Shown piece after piece: positions 38,209 to 50,849 of a stretch of 64,000 bases of DNA (position 1 is its first letter; each line of letters begins with the position of its first letter). Under the pieces are notes generated by a model. It did no database searches, had not been told where the DNA came from, and worked only from the letters and a program-made list of their open reading frames with translations. Source of the stretch: Novilysobacter antarcticus (GTDB lineage: Bacteria > Pseudomonadota > Gammaproteobacteria > Xanthomonadales > Xanthomonadaceae); contig NZ_JAIEUJ010000001.1 in NCBI RefSeq assembly GCF_019802285.1, positions 186,001-250,000 on the forward strand. Direction: 5' to 3'. A program made the translations under genes and the position numbers.

Positions 38209-38414
38209 GCAGCGAAGCGGCTGGCACCGCTCTGATGCCTCAACCCCGTCGATCGGCTACGCTTCGCGGCGGGGAGCAACCATCAGGGGATGGACGATTT
38301 ATCTCGGATGGCCGGAAGGCTGCTTTTTCTGTATGCGTCTGCGTGCAGGTTGGCGGATTGCGGTGCACGCCCGTTTCTCCGCCCAGATACTTCACTTCCG
38401 AACAGGAGTTGGAC

Positions 38415-40442
38415 TTGAACCGCATTGCCCTTGCAACCGTTGCCATCTTGGTCTTCGTGGCACTGACGCCGTGCCCCGCCGCTGCCCAATCCGAATCATC
38501 GACCGCGACGTCGCCGCCTACGAATGCTTCCGCTGGCCAGGTCGATGTGGATCGGTACGTTCGCGCCGATCTCTTCGAGTCCATCAAGATTTCGCCCAAA
38601 GGCGACTACCTCGCCGCGACCGTTCCGCTGGACAACGGCCAGCGCACCGGCCTGGTGATCATGAATCGCGCGGACAAGAGCATCACCGGCACGTTCTCGC
38701 AGGGCAAGAACACGCACATCGATGACTTCCACTGGGTCAACGATGAGCGGGTACTCATCAGTATCGCCGAGAAACTCGGAGCGCTGGAGGCGCCGCAATC
38801 CACCGGCGAACTGGTTGCGATCAATGCCGATGGCGGCAAGCCGCAATTTCTTGTCGGCCAGCGAATGATGGGCGAGGGTGCCGGTACGCGCATCCAGCAG
38901 AGCAAGGTCGAACGAGTGGCGGCATATCTGGTTGACCCACTCCTGAGCGACGACAAGCGCGTGATCATTTCGGTGATGCCGTTCTCGGCTGATCCGTACA
39001 CGCGCGCCGAGTCGATGGACGTGTACACGGGCCGCAGGGTTCCGGTTGCGAAGGCGCCGGTGCGCATTGCGAGGTTCATCACCGACAACCGCGGCGTCGT
39101 ACGTTTTGCCGCGGGTGCGGGAACGGATCGTCGTCAGCGGGTGTATTACCGCGATGGCAATAGTGCCGACTGGCAGCTGATCAACGATGAAAGCGCCAGC
39201 AACCTGGTCTGGTACCCCCTTGGTTTCTCCGCTGACGACAGCATCGCCTACATCGACAGCACGACCCTGGACGGGCCGGATGAAATCCTTGCGTTCGATC
39301 CAGCAACCAGCACGACCAAGCGCGTGTTGCGTGACAACGACGTGGACCCCGCCATGGTCCTGCATAGCGTAGGTGGCGCCGCTCCGGTCGGCGTGCTGCT
39401 TCACGACGGCAAGCCCCGCACCGCGTTCTTCGACGAGCAGTCCGAGGACGCTCGCCTGTATCGCAGCCTGGAGGCCGCGTTTGAAGGCGATGCGGTGCGC
39501 ATCACCTCGCAGACCGCAGATGGCAACCTCGCCCTGGTCAAGACCTGGAGTGACCGCAGCCCCGGCGACTACTACCTGTTCAATCGTCAGACCAAGAAGG
39601 CGGACCACCTGCTGAGCCAGCGCGAGTGGTTCGATCCGCGTGAGATGGCGGAGCGTCGCCCGATCACCTTGAAGGCACGCGATGGTCTGGCGTTGCACGG
39701 TTACCTGACGCTCCCCAAGGGCGTACCGGCAAAGAATCTGCCATTGGTGGTCCATCCGCATGGCGGACCGTTTGAGATCCAGGACACCTGGGGATTCGAC
39801 AACGATCCCCAGCTCCTGGCCGAAGCGGGATATGCGGTACTGCAGCTCAATTTTCGTGGCTCCGGTGGCTACGGCAAGCCGTTTATCAACGCGGGGCAGC
39901 GCCAGTGGGGTCTGTCGATGCAGGACGACCTGACCGACGCCACCCGCTGGGCGATCGAGCAGGGCATCGCCGACGCGGGCCGCATCTGCATCTACGGCGG
40001 CAGCTACGGTGCCTACGCGTCCCTGATCGGCGTCGCCAAGGAGCCGGATCTGTACCGCTGCGCGGTGGGCTACGCAGGGGTGTACGATCTGCCCACCATG
40101 CACACCCATGGCGACATCCAGAGGCATGGTTCGGGCGAGACCTACCTGCGTGAGTGGATTGGCGAGCGCAACGAGCTCGCTGCCGTTTCGCCGAGCAACA
40201 TGGCTGATCGGATCAAAGTCCCGGTGTTTCTGGCCGCAGGCGGGGAAGACGAGCGCACACCCATCGAGCACAGCAAGATGATGGAGCGTGCATTGCGCAG
40301 CAACGGCGTTCCGGTCGAGACGCTGTACTTCAAGAACGAGGGTCACGGGTTCTACCTCGAAGCCAATCGCCGCGAGTACTACACCCGTCTGCTGGCATTC
40401 CTGGCGCGCCATATCGGTGGTGCGTCCGCCAAGTTGGACTGA
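38415..40442 (+). CDS. secreted S9-family serine peptidase (acylaminoacyl-type)
   Basis: 675 residues from a TTG at 38415, chosen because AGGAG lies six bases upstream and a signal peptide (ALATVAILVFVALTPCPAAAQ) follows at once; no ATG fits. A beta-propeller-like N-terminal half precedes an alpha/beta-hydrolase domain from about 410. The catalytic triad is S530 (YGGSYGAYAS), D612 (GGEDERTP) and H644 (NEGHGF). Probably exported, cutting oligopeptides; first of two S9 genes flanking an OPT transporter. Confidence 0.9.
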   Translation: MNRIALATVAILVFVALTPCPAAAQSESSTATSPPTNASAGQVDVDRYVRADLFESIKISPKGDYLAATVPLDNGQRTGLVIMNRADKSITGTFSQGKNTHIDDFHWVNDERVLISIAEKLGALEAPQSTGELVAINADGGKPQFLVGQRMMGEGAGTRIQQSKVERVAAYLVDPLLSDDKRVIISVMPFSADPYTRAESMDVYTGRRVPVAKAPVRIARFITDNRGVVRFAAGAGTDRRQRVYYRDGNSADWQLINDESASNLVWYPLGFSADDSIAYIDSTTLDGPDEILAFDPATSTTKRVLRDNDVDPAMVLHSVGGAAPVGVLLHDGKPRTAFFDEQSEDARLYRSLEAAFEGDAVRITSQTADGNLALVKTWSDRSPGDYYLFNRQTKKADHLLSQREWFDPREMAERRPITLKARDGLALHGYLTLPKGVPAKNLPLVVHPHGGPFEIQDTWGFDNDPQLLAEAGYAVLQLNFRGSGGYGKPFINAGQRQWGLSMQDDLTDATRWAIEQGIADAGRICIYGGSYGAYASLIGVAKEPDLYRCAVGYAGVYDLPTMHTHGDIQRHGSGETYLREWIGERNELAAVSPSNMADRIKVPVFLAAGGEDERTPIEHSKMMERALRSNGVPVETLYFKNEGHGFYLEANRREYYTRLLAFLARHIGGASAKLD

Positions 40443-40595
40443 TGTGCCGGCAGCCAGCGCAGCGTCGACTCCGGTGGCGTTTCGGCGCTGCCGCGAACCG
40501 TGACCAAACGCCCGCGTGAGCGATCGGATTTTCAGGCTATCCTCGCCGGGTTGCGTTATTCACGGGCCACGCCCGCTACCTGACCGGAGCCGTTG

Positions 40596-42578
40596 ATGAG
40601 TACACCAGCACCCGTACCTGCCCAGGCGCAGCTGACCATTCGTGCCGTGGTGCTCGCGATCATCCTGGCGGTCATCCTGGCGGCCGCCAACGCGTATCTC
40701 GGGCTGTTCGCCGGCCTGACGATCGCCACCGCCATTCCCGCCGCGGTGGTGTCGATGGGCGTGCTGCGTCTGCTCGGCGGGGGCACCATCCTGGAAAACA
40801 ACATCGTCCAGACCGGTGCTTCTGCGGGTTCATCGATTGCGGCCGGGGTAATCTTCACCATCCCTGCGCTGGTGATCATGGGCTACTGGCCCGATTTCAA
40901 ATACTGGTGGGTCCTGGGTATCGCCGGATTGGGCGGCCTGCTGGGCGTCCTGTTCTCGGTGCCGCTGCGGCGGTCGATGATCGTCGAGGATCCGCTGCCA
41001 TTCCCCGAAGGGAAGGCGGCAGCGGAAGTACTCAAGGCCGGTGACAATCCCGGCCCCGGCATGCGGATCCTTGCGATCTCCGGTGCGATCGGTGCGGTGG
41101 TGAAACTCGCCGCGACCAGCGGCTTGCGCCTGATTCCGGACACGTGGACCCAGTCCACCTACCTGGGCAGCTCCAAGATCACCGCGTTCATCGGCACCAA
41201 CCTGTCGCCGGCCCTGCTGGGAGTCGGGTACATCGTCGGCCTCAATGTCGGCATCGTGGTGTTGTCGGGCGCGGTCCTTTCATGGCACATCGCAATCCCG
41301 CTGTATCAGGCGTTTTTCACGGGCACCGATCCGGGGCTGGCGGCCTCGCTGGCGAACGCGTCCTCGGCTGACGCGGCGTTTGCGATCTGGGGCGCGAAGA
41401 TCCGCTATCTGGGTGTGGGGGCGATGCTGGTAGGCGGTATCTGGACGTTGTTCTCCCTGCGCAACTCGCTGCTCAACGGCGTCAAGAGCGGGTTCGCCGC
41501 GGCGCGCAAGAGCACAGGTCCGGCGCTGGCGGAAACCGAACGCGACCTGCCGATGAAGTGGATGTTGATCGCGCTGGTGCTGTTCACACTGCCGCTGCTG
41601 GCGCTGTACCAGATGATTGTCGGTCAGTGGCTGGTGAGTATCCCGATGACGATCATCATGATCGTGGCGGGCTTCCTGTTTGTCTCGGTGTCGGCTTACC
41701 TGGCCGGACTGATCGGCTCGTCCAACAATCCGGTGTCTGGCATCACCATCTCGACCATCCTGTTCGCATCGGCGGTGCTGGTGGTGCTGCTGGGTTCTAG
41801 CGGGCTGGAGCCGGTGGGTGTGGGAGGCGCGCCGCTGGGCGCGGTCGCCGCGATCATGATCGGTGCGGTGGTGTGCTGCGCAGCAGCCGTGGGCGGCGAC
41901 AACCTGCAGGACCTGAAAGCCGGCTACATCGTGGGTGCGACACCGTGGAAGCAGCAGTTGATGCTGGGTATCGGCGCGTTCTCGTGCGCCCTGATCATGG
42001 CGCCGGTGCTCAACCTGCTGGCCACGGCCTACGGCATCGGCGAGCCCACGCTTGAACATCCCAACGCGCTCGCGGCCCCCCAGGCCAACTTGATGGCGTC
42101 CGTCGCCCGCGGCATGTTTGGCGGCGACCTGCCGTGGACCATGATCGGCATCGGCGTGGCCGTGGGTGCTGCGATCATCGCTTTCGACGAATGGCTCAAG
42201 GCCCGCGGCGCACGCTTCCGGGTGCCGGTCCTGGCCGCCGCCATTGGCATTTACCTGCCACTGGAACTGATGGTGCCGATCTTCCTGGGTGGCGTGCTGT
42301 CCTATGCGGTAGAGCGCTTCCACAAGGTCCGCCCCGACGACGATGAAGGCCGCGACCGCGTGCATCGGCCGGGTGTGTTGTTCGCCGCCGGCCTGATCAC
42401 CGGCGAGGCCTTGATGGGCATCGCGATTGCGGTTCCCATTGTTGTGTCGGCCCGCGCCGATGTGCTTGCGCTGGCGGTCCAGGTGCCGGCCTCGCAGTGG
42501 ATCGGTCTCCTGGTGTTGGCCCTGGTGGGCTGGTACCTCTACCGCACCGGCGTCCGCGCTCCGGCTACCAACAACTGA
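40596..42578 (+). CDS. OPT-family oligopeptide transporter
   Basis: 660 residues and about 15 hydrophobic segments, spread through the protein. Characteristic OPT segments are AANAYLGLFAGLTIATAIPAAVVSMG near the N-terminus (ANAYLGLFAG is the core), EDPLPFPEGKAAAEVL, SSNNPVSGITI and GGDNLQDLKAGYIVGATPWKQQ. Proton-coupled uptake of small peptides or metal-chelates is known for the family. ATG at 40596 with CGGAG upstream. It lies between two secreted peptidase genes, which supports peptide uptake. Confidence 0.92.
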   Translation: MSTPAPVPAQAQLTIRAVVLAIILAVILAAANAYLGLFAGLTIATAIPAAVVSMGVLRLLGGGTILENNIVQTGASAGSSIAAGVIFTIPALVIMGYWPDFKYWWVLGIAGLGGLLGVLFSVPLRRSMIVEDPLPFPEGKAAAEVLKAGDNPGPGMRILAISGAIGAVVKLAATSGLRLIPDTWTQSTYLGSSKITAFIGTNLSPALLGVGYIVGLNVGIVVLSGAVLSWHIAIPLYQAFFTGTDPGLAASLANASSADAAFAIWGAKIRYLGVGAMLVGGIWTLFSLRNSLLNGVKSGFAAARKSTGPALAETERDLPMKWMLIALVLFTLPLLALYQMIVGQWLVSIPMTIIMIVAGFLFVSVSAYLAGLIGSSNNPVSGITISTILFASAVLVVLLGSSGLEPVGVGGAPLGAVAAIMIGAVVCCAAAVGGDNLQDLKAGYIVGATPWKQQLMLGIGAFSCALIMAPVLNLLATAYGIGEPTLEHPNALAAPQANLMASVARGMFGGDLPWTMIGIGVAVGAAIIAFDEWLKARGARFRVPVLAAAIGIYLPLELMVPIFLGGVLSYAVERFHKVRPDDDEGRDRVHRPGVLFAAGLITGEALMGIAIAVPIVVSARADVLALAVQVPASQWIGLLVLALVGWYLYRTGVRAPATNN

Positions 42579-42646
42579 CGCGGGTATCCGTATCACCGTT
42601 GCCAGTGCCGCCCGTGCGGCGGTTCAGAACACAACAGGAGTTGTCC

Positions 42647-44737
<2,091 letters not shown>

Positions 44738-44815
44738 ACAGGACGCGTGGCGGCCGCGGCCATGGTGTCGCGGCCGGGTTTCTCCGCGCCCGCAATTTCT
44801 ACAGGAGCTCCAGCG

Positions 44816-46063
44816 ATGGCTGCTGAAAACGCCGCACTGATCACCGACGATGCCGTCGTACTGGGGCTGCTTGCGGTCACCCTGGGCGTGGTGTTCTGGA
44901 CAGCATCGCGCCCGGCAGGCTTCTGGAAGAAGTTCTATAACATCGTGCCCGCACTGCTGGTCTGCTACCTCGTCCCCGCTCTGTACAACAGCTTCGGCCT
45001 GATCGACGGAGCCGCCTCCGGGCTGTATCCGATGGCACGCGACTACCTGCTGCCCAGCGCGCTGGTCCTGTTCTGCGTGGCGATGGACATCGGCGCGATC
45101 CTGCGGCTGGGGCCCAAGGCGGTGATCATGTTTCTTACCGGCACCCTTGGCGTCGTCATCGGGGCCTGGGTGTCGTTCTGGGCGATGGGTCTGATCCATC
45201 CGGAAACCGTGGCAGGGGAGACCTGGCGCGGGATGACGACGGTCGCCGGAAGCTGGATCGGCGGTGGCGCCAACCAGGCGGCGATGAAGGAAGTCTTCGA
45301 GGTCGAGCCGACCCTGTTTGGCCAGTTCATTGCGATCGATGTGATCGTAGCCAACCTCTGGCTCGCAGTCCTGCTGTTCCTCGCGCCCCGCGCAGCAGCA
45401 TTCGACCGCTGGGTCAACGCTGATACGTCGGCCATCGAGAGCCTGAAGCAACAGATCGCCAGCTACCAGGCCGAGCACGCCCGCATTCCGAGCATGGCGG
45501 ACTTCATGCTGATCTTCGCGATCGCGCTCGGCATCACCGGCCTGTCGCACTTCCTGGCCGCGCCGCTGGTGGACTGGGTGCGCTCGCTGCCGCTGGAATG
45601 GCGCCTGCAGGATTACAGCTTGGATTCGCGGTTCTTCTGGATCGTCGTGTTTGCGACGACCTTCGGTGTGCTGCTCAGCTTCACCCGTGCCCGCCAGTTG
45701 GAGGGCGCCGGTGCTTCCACGATCGGTTCGGTGTTCCTGTACGTGCTGATCGCGACGATAGGCATGCAGATGGATCTCAAATCGTTGGCGGACAGGCCCA
45801 CGCTGCTCGCGCTCGGTGTGATCTGGATCGCCGTGCATGCGGTGCTCTTGATCGGTGTCGCCAAGCTGATCCGGGCGCCGCTGTTTTTCCTCGCCGTCGG
45901 CTCGCAGGCCAATATTGGCGGCGCGGCGTCGGCGCCGGTGGTGGCGAGCGCGTTCCATCCGTCGCTGGCACCGGTCGGCGTACTGCTGGCGGTTGTCGGC
46001 TACGCTCTGGGCACGTATTTCGCTTATCTCACGGGAGTCGGCCTGCAATTCATGGCCGGCTGA
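44816..46063 (+). CDS. DUF819-family membrane protein
   Basis: 415 residues with about ten to eleven membrane segments; the family is also called YjcL-like. Gly-rich helices GSWIGGGANQAAMKEVF and GSQANIGGAASAPVVASAF repeat in the two halves, suggesting an inverted-repeat transporter fold like that of gluconate or sodium-bile carriers. The substrate is unknown; the place after the peptidase-OPT genes hints at a product of peptide breakdown. ATG at 44816 with AGGAG nine bases upstream. Confidence 0.85.
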   Translation: MAAENAALITDDAVVLGLLAVTLGVVFWTASRPAGFWKKFYNIVPALLVCYLVPALYNSFGLIDGAASGLYPMARDYLLPSALVLFCVAMDIGAILRLGPKAVIMFLTGTLGVVIGAWVSFWAMGLIHPETVAGETWRGMTTVAGSWIGGGANQAAMKEVFEVEPTLFGQFIAIDVIVANLWLAVLLFLAPRAAAFDRWVNADTSAIESLKQQIASYQAEHARIPSMADFMLIFAIALGITGLSHFLAAPLVDWVRSLPLEWRLQDYSLDSRFFWIVVFATTFGVLLSFTRARQLEGAGASTIGSVFLYVLIATIGMQMDLKSLADRPTLLALGVIWIAVHAVLLIGVAKLIRAPLFFLAVGSQANIGGAASAPVVASAFHPSLAPVGVLLAVVGYALGTYFAYLTGVGLQFMAG

Positions 46064-46072
46064 GCGCCGTTG

Positions 46073-47086
46073 CTAGAGCCAGCCGGACCGCTTGAACGCC
46101 CGATACAGCGCGAGCAAGCCCGCAGCGACGAGCGCTGTAAGTACGGGGTAGCTCCAGCGTCCCTGCAGCTCAGGCATCACGGCGAAGTTCATTCCGTACC
46201 AGCCGGTTACCAGGGTGGGTACGGCGAGCAACGCGGCCCAGGCGCCCATCCGTTTGACTACCTCGCCCTGGCGCACCGTGACCAGCGACAGATTCACGTG
46301 CACCGCCGCGGTCAGCATCTCGCGCAGCGTGTCGGTGTTCTCGTTGATCCGCACGGCATGGTCCAGGACGTCACGGAAGTAAAGCCGCATCTCGTCATCG
46401 ATCAGGTCCGGCCGGGGTCGCGCCAGATGCGACAGCACGTCCTGCAACGGCGCCACGGCCAGGCGCAACCGGGTCAGCTCGCGCTTGAGGTCGTAGAGCT
46501 TGTGCACCGTGGTCTTGTCGAAGTCATCCGCAAAAATGTCGTTCTCGAGCGCGTTGAGCGCATTGCGGAACTCGTCGACGATCGGCAGCAGCCTGTCCAC
46601 GACCATGTCCAGGACCACGTAGAGCGCCGCAGCGGGGCCGTGTTTGAGCAGCTCCGGCTCGCGTTCCATGCGTGTGCGCGCGTCGCCATAACTGCTGGAC
46701 GCGCCGTGCCGGACGGTCACCAGATAGCGGGGCCCGACGAACAGGTGGGTCTCGCCGAAATTGATCGCACCGTCGATGTTCTGCGCCGTGTGCAGGGCGA
46801 TGAAGAGTGAATTGCCGTAGGTCTCGATTTTCGGCCGCTGGTGGGCGTTGCCGGCGTCTTCGATCGCCAGATCGTGCAGGTCGAACTCTTCCTGCAACTT
46901 GTTCAATACGCCGACGTCAGGCTCGTACAGCCCGACCCAGACGAAACTGCCGTCGTCCACCGCAAGCACGTCGCTGATGGCGTCCAGGTTGATATCGGTG
47001 CGGGTGCCATCAGCAGCGTAAACGGCGCAGCTCATCACGCTGGTCGGCAGATCGATGTACGGCGGGTCAGCGGGTTTGGCCAGCAT
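46073..47086 (-). CDS. corA: CorA-family magnesium/cobalt channel
   Basis: 337 residues: a soluble alpha/beta and long-helix N-terminal part, then two transmembrane helices at the C-terminus with the signature YGMNF between them (ion selectivity loop). The end, YRAFKRSGWL, is basic. The ATG at 47086 overlaps the DUF4105 gene by 20 bases. Convergent with the DUF819 gene (9-base gap, no obvious terminator). Confidence 0.93.
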   Translation of the reverse strand: MLAKPADPPYIDLPTSVMSCAVYAADGTRTDINLDAISDVLAVDDGSFVWVGLYEPDVGVLNKLQEEFDLHDLAIEDAGNAHQRPKIETYGNSLFIALHTAQNIDGAINFGETHLFVGPRYLVTVRHGASSSYGDARTRMEREPELLKHGPAAALYVVLDMVVDRLLPIVDEFRNALNALENDIFADDFDKTTVHKLYDLKRELTRLRLAVAPLQDVLSHLARPRPDLIDDEMRLYFRDVLDHAVRINENTDTLREMLTAAVHVNLSLVTVRQGEVVKRMGAWAALLAVPTLVTGWYGMNFAVMPELQGRWSYPVLTALVAAGLLALYRAFKRSGWL

Positions 47087-48314
47087 TGGGGTCCTTCCGG
47101 TCAACGGTCCGCAGGCCAAACATCAGCCCCAGATGGATGGGCAGCAACAGCAGGATCCAGTGCAGGTTCTGCTGCGGCAGCGTCTGCAGCCAGTGGGTGA
47201 ACAGACCGAGTATCGCCAGAACCGGCATCACCTGCAGCAACGGCCGGAACCCTCGACCGGGTGACCGCCGGCGTAGCGCGCGCCATCCCCCGGGCAGCAG
47301 CGCCCATGCCAAAGGGCTCATCAGCAGCAGGTTGTAGTTCGTCCATCCAAAGCGATGCGCGGTGCCAAACCATATGAAAAGCATGAGCGCGCCGAGTGCG
47401 CCCGAGATCGCCCAGAAAGGCAGTGCGAGGCCGGCAATGAGACGCGGCGCGACGCGTCCGGTCCATCCGAGTGCACCGCCGATGATCACTCCGGCCAGCA
47501 ACCACAGCCACCAACGTCGCGGAGTTTCCGCCGGCTCCGGGTCAAGCCGATGCTGCAGCAACTCCAGTTCTTCGGCAACCAATGGCCCACCGTCCGGGCT
47601 GTGCGCGTCGCGCAGCGATGCGGCCAGGCGCATCGGTATGAACGCGTCGCCCCAGTTCGACAGGGGTTGGTCGGCAGCCGGGCCGAGGCCGAGGTCAAAA
47701 CCCAGCCACATCCAGAAATCCGGGGAAGCAAGACGGGTGGCCTCGCTGCGGAAGGTGTCCCCGCGCGATCCACCCATCTGCCGCGCCAGCGCGCCGTCGA
47801 GCGCCTGATCCAGTGCGTCGCGGACGCGGGTCGAGCAGTTGTCGAGGAAGTAGTCGTAGCGGTAATGCGCGTTTTCGGGCCGTGCGTTCTCGGCCAGCGC
47901 GGTTGCCAGCTCGGCAGCGTCCACCGGATCCAGGTCGAGCCACTGCAGGCTGACGCCTCGGCCCACGTCGTCGTAGTAGCTCAGGTCGTCCTGCAGCGGC
48001 AACGCGACCAACTGGTAGGGCATCTCGCCTCGGATGAATCGGGCGATGAAGTCCGGCTCGGTCGGATCGAAGTAACCGAAGTTGTATGAAATCGCGGTGC
48101 CTTCCGCCGGATCATCGACCAGGATCGCGTTGTGGCCGAAGCGCTCGAAGAAGATCTCCCCGGGCTGCATGGTCACCACGCCAATCCGCGGGCTTGCTGC
48201 AGCGCTGAACGCGCACAGCAACAGCGCGATCAGCAACATCAGATCTGGTATTGGATTGGAGCGGACCGCTGCCGATAAGACCCGGCGCGAGGACGGGCCG
48301 CTCGCCTCAGCCAT
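47067..48314 (-). CDS. DUF4105 membrane-anchored protein
   Basis: 415 residues. After a short polar stretch, a signal sequence (LMLLIALLLCAFSAAA) leads to a DUF4105 domain with a candidate Cys/His site: GEIFFERFGHNAILV, YNFGYFDPTEPDFIARF, RYDYFLDNCSTRVRD. The His and Cys recall NlpC/P60-like papain folds. Four or five membrane helices follow from about 275. The start is uncertain: ATG 48314 overlaps corC; Met at 48239 would begin directly at the signal sequence. Function unknown. Confidence 0.78.
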   Translation of the reverse strand: MAEASGPSSRRVLSAAVRSNPIPDLMLLIALLLCAFSAAASPRIGVVTMQPGEIFFERFGHNAILVDDPAEGTAISYNFGYFDPTEPDFIARFIRGEMPYQLVALPLQDDLSYYDDVGRGVSLQWLDLDPVDAAELATALAENARPENAHYRYDYFLDNCSTRVRDALDQALDGALARQMGGSRGDTFRSEATRLASPDFWMWLGFDLGLGPAADQPLSNWGDAFIPMRLAASLRDAHSPDGGPLVAEELELLQHRLDPEPAETPRRWWLWLLAGVIIGGALGWTGRVAPRLIAGLALPFWAISGALGALMLFIWFGTAHRFGWTNYNLLLMSPLAWALLPGGWRALRRRSPGRGFRPLLQVMPVLAILGLFTHWLQTLPQQNLHWILLLLPIHLGLMFGLRTVDRKDPNAGQTR

Positions 48315-49194
48315 CGCCAAGCACGCTCACATGGAAGGTGTGCACGCGGCGCGCATCGGCGCTGGCGACACGGAACACGAAGCGCCCCAGCATCAGCTCC
48401 TCGCCCGCTTCGGGCAGGTGGCCGATCGCCGCGATCACGAGCCCACCGATGGTGTCGTATTCGTCATCATCGAAATCGGCACCGAAATGGTCATTGAAGT
48501 CCTCGATCGGCGCCAGTGAGTCGACGATGAAGTGCCCGTCGGCCTGGGCCGATATCAGGGCATCGGGATCCTCGGCTTCGTCGTGCTCGTCGTCGATATC
48601 GCCGACGATCTGTTCCAGCACGTCCTCGATGGTCAGCAGGCCGGCCACGCCGCCGTGTTCGTCGATGACGATCGCCATGTGGTTGCGCGACTGGCGGAAC
48701 TCGCGTAGCAGGATGTTCAGCCGCTTCGACTCGGGGATCAGCACCGCCGGCCGCACCAGTGCATGCAGGCTGGGCGCACCGTTGTCGGCGACCACGCCCT
48801 GCAGCAGGTCCTTGGCCAGCAGGATGCCGATGATCTGGTCCTTGTCCTCGCCGTGCACGGGGAAGCGCGAATGACCCGACTCGACCACCTGCTCCACCAG
48901 GGCATGGAAGGGCATGTCGGCTGGCAGCATCACCATCTGCGAGCGCGGAATCATCACGTCGCCCACGCTGAGGTCGGAGATCGCGATTGCGCCCTCCATC
49001 ATGGTCAGGGTGTCGGCTTCGATCAGGCCGTCGGACTGGCAATCGCGAAGCAGCTCGACCAGATCCTCGCGCGAGGTGGGCTCGCCGGATAGCGCGGAAC
49101 TGATGCGCTCGAACCAGGAACGGCGCTTCTCATTGCGATCCGGCGTGTCGTGCGCAGAGGCGTGGGTGGAAGTACTACTGTCGTCCTCGGACAT
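48307..49194 (-). CDS. corC: CorC/HlyC-type CBS-domain protein
   Basis: 295 residues without membrane segments: two CBS domains (about 65-185; VMIPRSQMVML, GHSRFPVHGEDKDQIIGIL) and a C-terminal transporter-associated domain (DEYDTIGGLVIAAIGHLPEAGE). Member of the CorC/YbeX family, linked in recent work to ribosome biogenesis and earlier to Mg/Co efflux. ATG at 49194; one three codons earlier is also open. Belongs to the phoH-ybeY-corC set; the usual next gene lnt is replaced here by DUF4105 and corA. Confidence 0.92.
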   Translation of the reverse strand: MSEDDSSTSTHASAHDTPDRNEKRRSWFERISSALSGEPTSREDLVELLRDCQSDGLIEADTLTMMEGAIAISDLSVGDVMIPRSQMVMLPADMPFHALVEQVVESGHSRFPVHGEDKDQIIGILLAKDLLQGVVADNGAPSLHALVRPAVLIPESKRLNILLREFRQSRNHMAIVIDEHGGVAGLLTIEDVLEQIVGDIDDEHDEAEDPDALISAQADGHFIVDSLAPIEDFNDHFGADFDDDEYDTIGGLVIAAIGHLPEAGEELMLGRFVFRVASADARRVHTFHVSVLGDG

Positions 49195-49279
49195 TGCTCG
49201 CATTCGGGATACGCCCGGGGGATGGACGTCAGTGCGAGTCTAACGCATGCCATAGTCGCGGCTGCGTCATTACGCCGGG

Positions 49280-49759
49280 CTAATCGTCGGTGAGATACGG
49301 GTCGGAAATGTCCAGCGTGGCGAGTATCTCGCGCTCCAGTTGCTCCATGCATTCGGCCTCGCGCTCGTCCTCGTGGTCCCAGCCCAGCAGGTGGAGGATG
49401 CCGTGCACAGTCAGGTGGGCGTAATGGGCATTGACCCGTTTGTTCTGCTCGGCGGCCTCGCGCGCGACCACGGGCGCGCAGATCACCAGGTCTCCCAGCA
49501 ACGGCAGCGTGACCCCCTCAGGCAGATCCGCCGGGAAGCTGAGCACGTTGGTCGGGTATTCCTTGCCGCGGTAGTGGCGGTTGAGCGCCAGGCCCTCGCG
49601 GTCGTCCACCAGGCGGATCGCCAGGTCGGCTTCGCGGATGCGACCGTCCAGTGCGGCCGCCGCCCAGCGCCGAAAGCTGCGTGCGGCGGGAAGGCCGCGC
49701 CGTGGCAGTCCGTAGCTGACGGAGACTTCGAGAATGGTGGGGCCCAGTGTCATCGCCAT
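49280..49759 (-). CDS. ybeY: endoribonuclease YbeY
   Basis: 159-residue zinc metalloprotein needed for 16S rRNA 3'-end maturation and ribosome quality control. The H-x3-H-x5-H zinc motif is [12 protein letters not shown] near 121-132 and the family signature NVLSFPAD is near 71-78. Second of the phoH-ybeY-corC run, 14 bases after phoH. Confidence 0.96.
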   Translation of the reverse strand: MAMTLGPTILEVSVSYGLPRRGLPAARSFRRWAAAALDGRIREADLAIRLVDDREGLALNRHYRGKEYPTNVLSFPADLPEGVTLPLLGDLVICAPVVAREAAEQNKRVNAHYAHLTVHGILHLLGWDHEDEREAECMEQLEREILATLDISDPYLTDD

Positions 49760-49773
49760 GAATTCTGATCGGT

Positions 49774-50760
<987 letters not shown>

Positions 50761-50849
50761 GGGAATTGTGGTCCTGCGGGGGCTGATCAGCTTGCACCGG
50801 CGGTCGTCTTTTCGCAAAGTGGCCGGATTCACTCGGGAAGGGGCACGAC

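Noticed and set aside
37776-38414. Upstream extension of the first S9 peptidase
   Set aside because: It overlaps rmlD in another frame; the TTG at 38415 has a good ribosome-binding site and is followed by a signal peptide.
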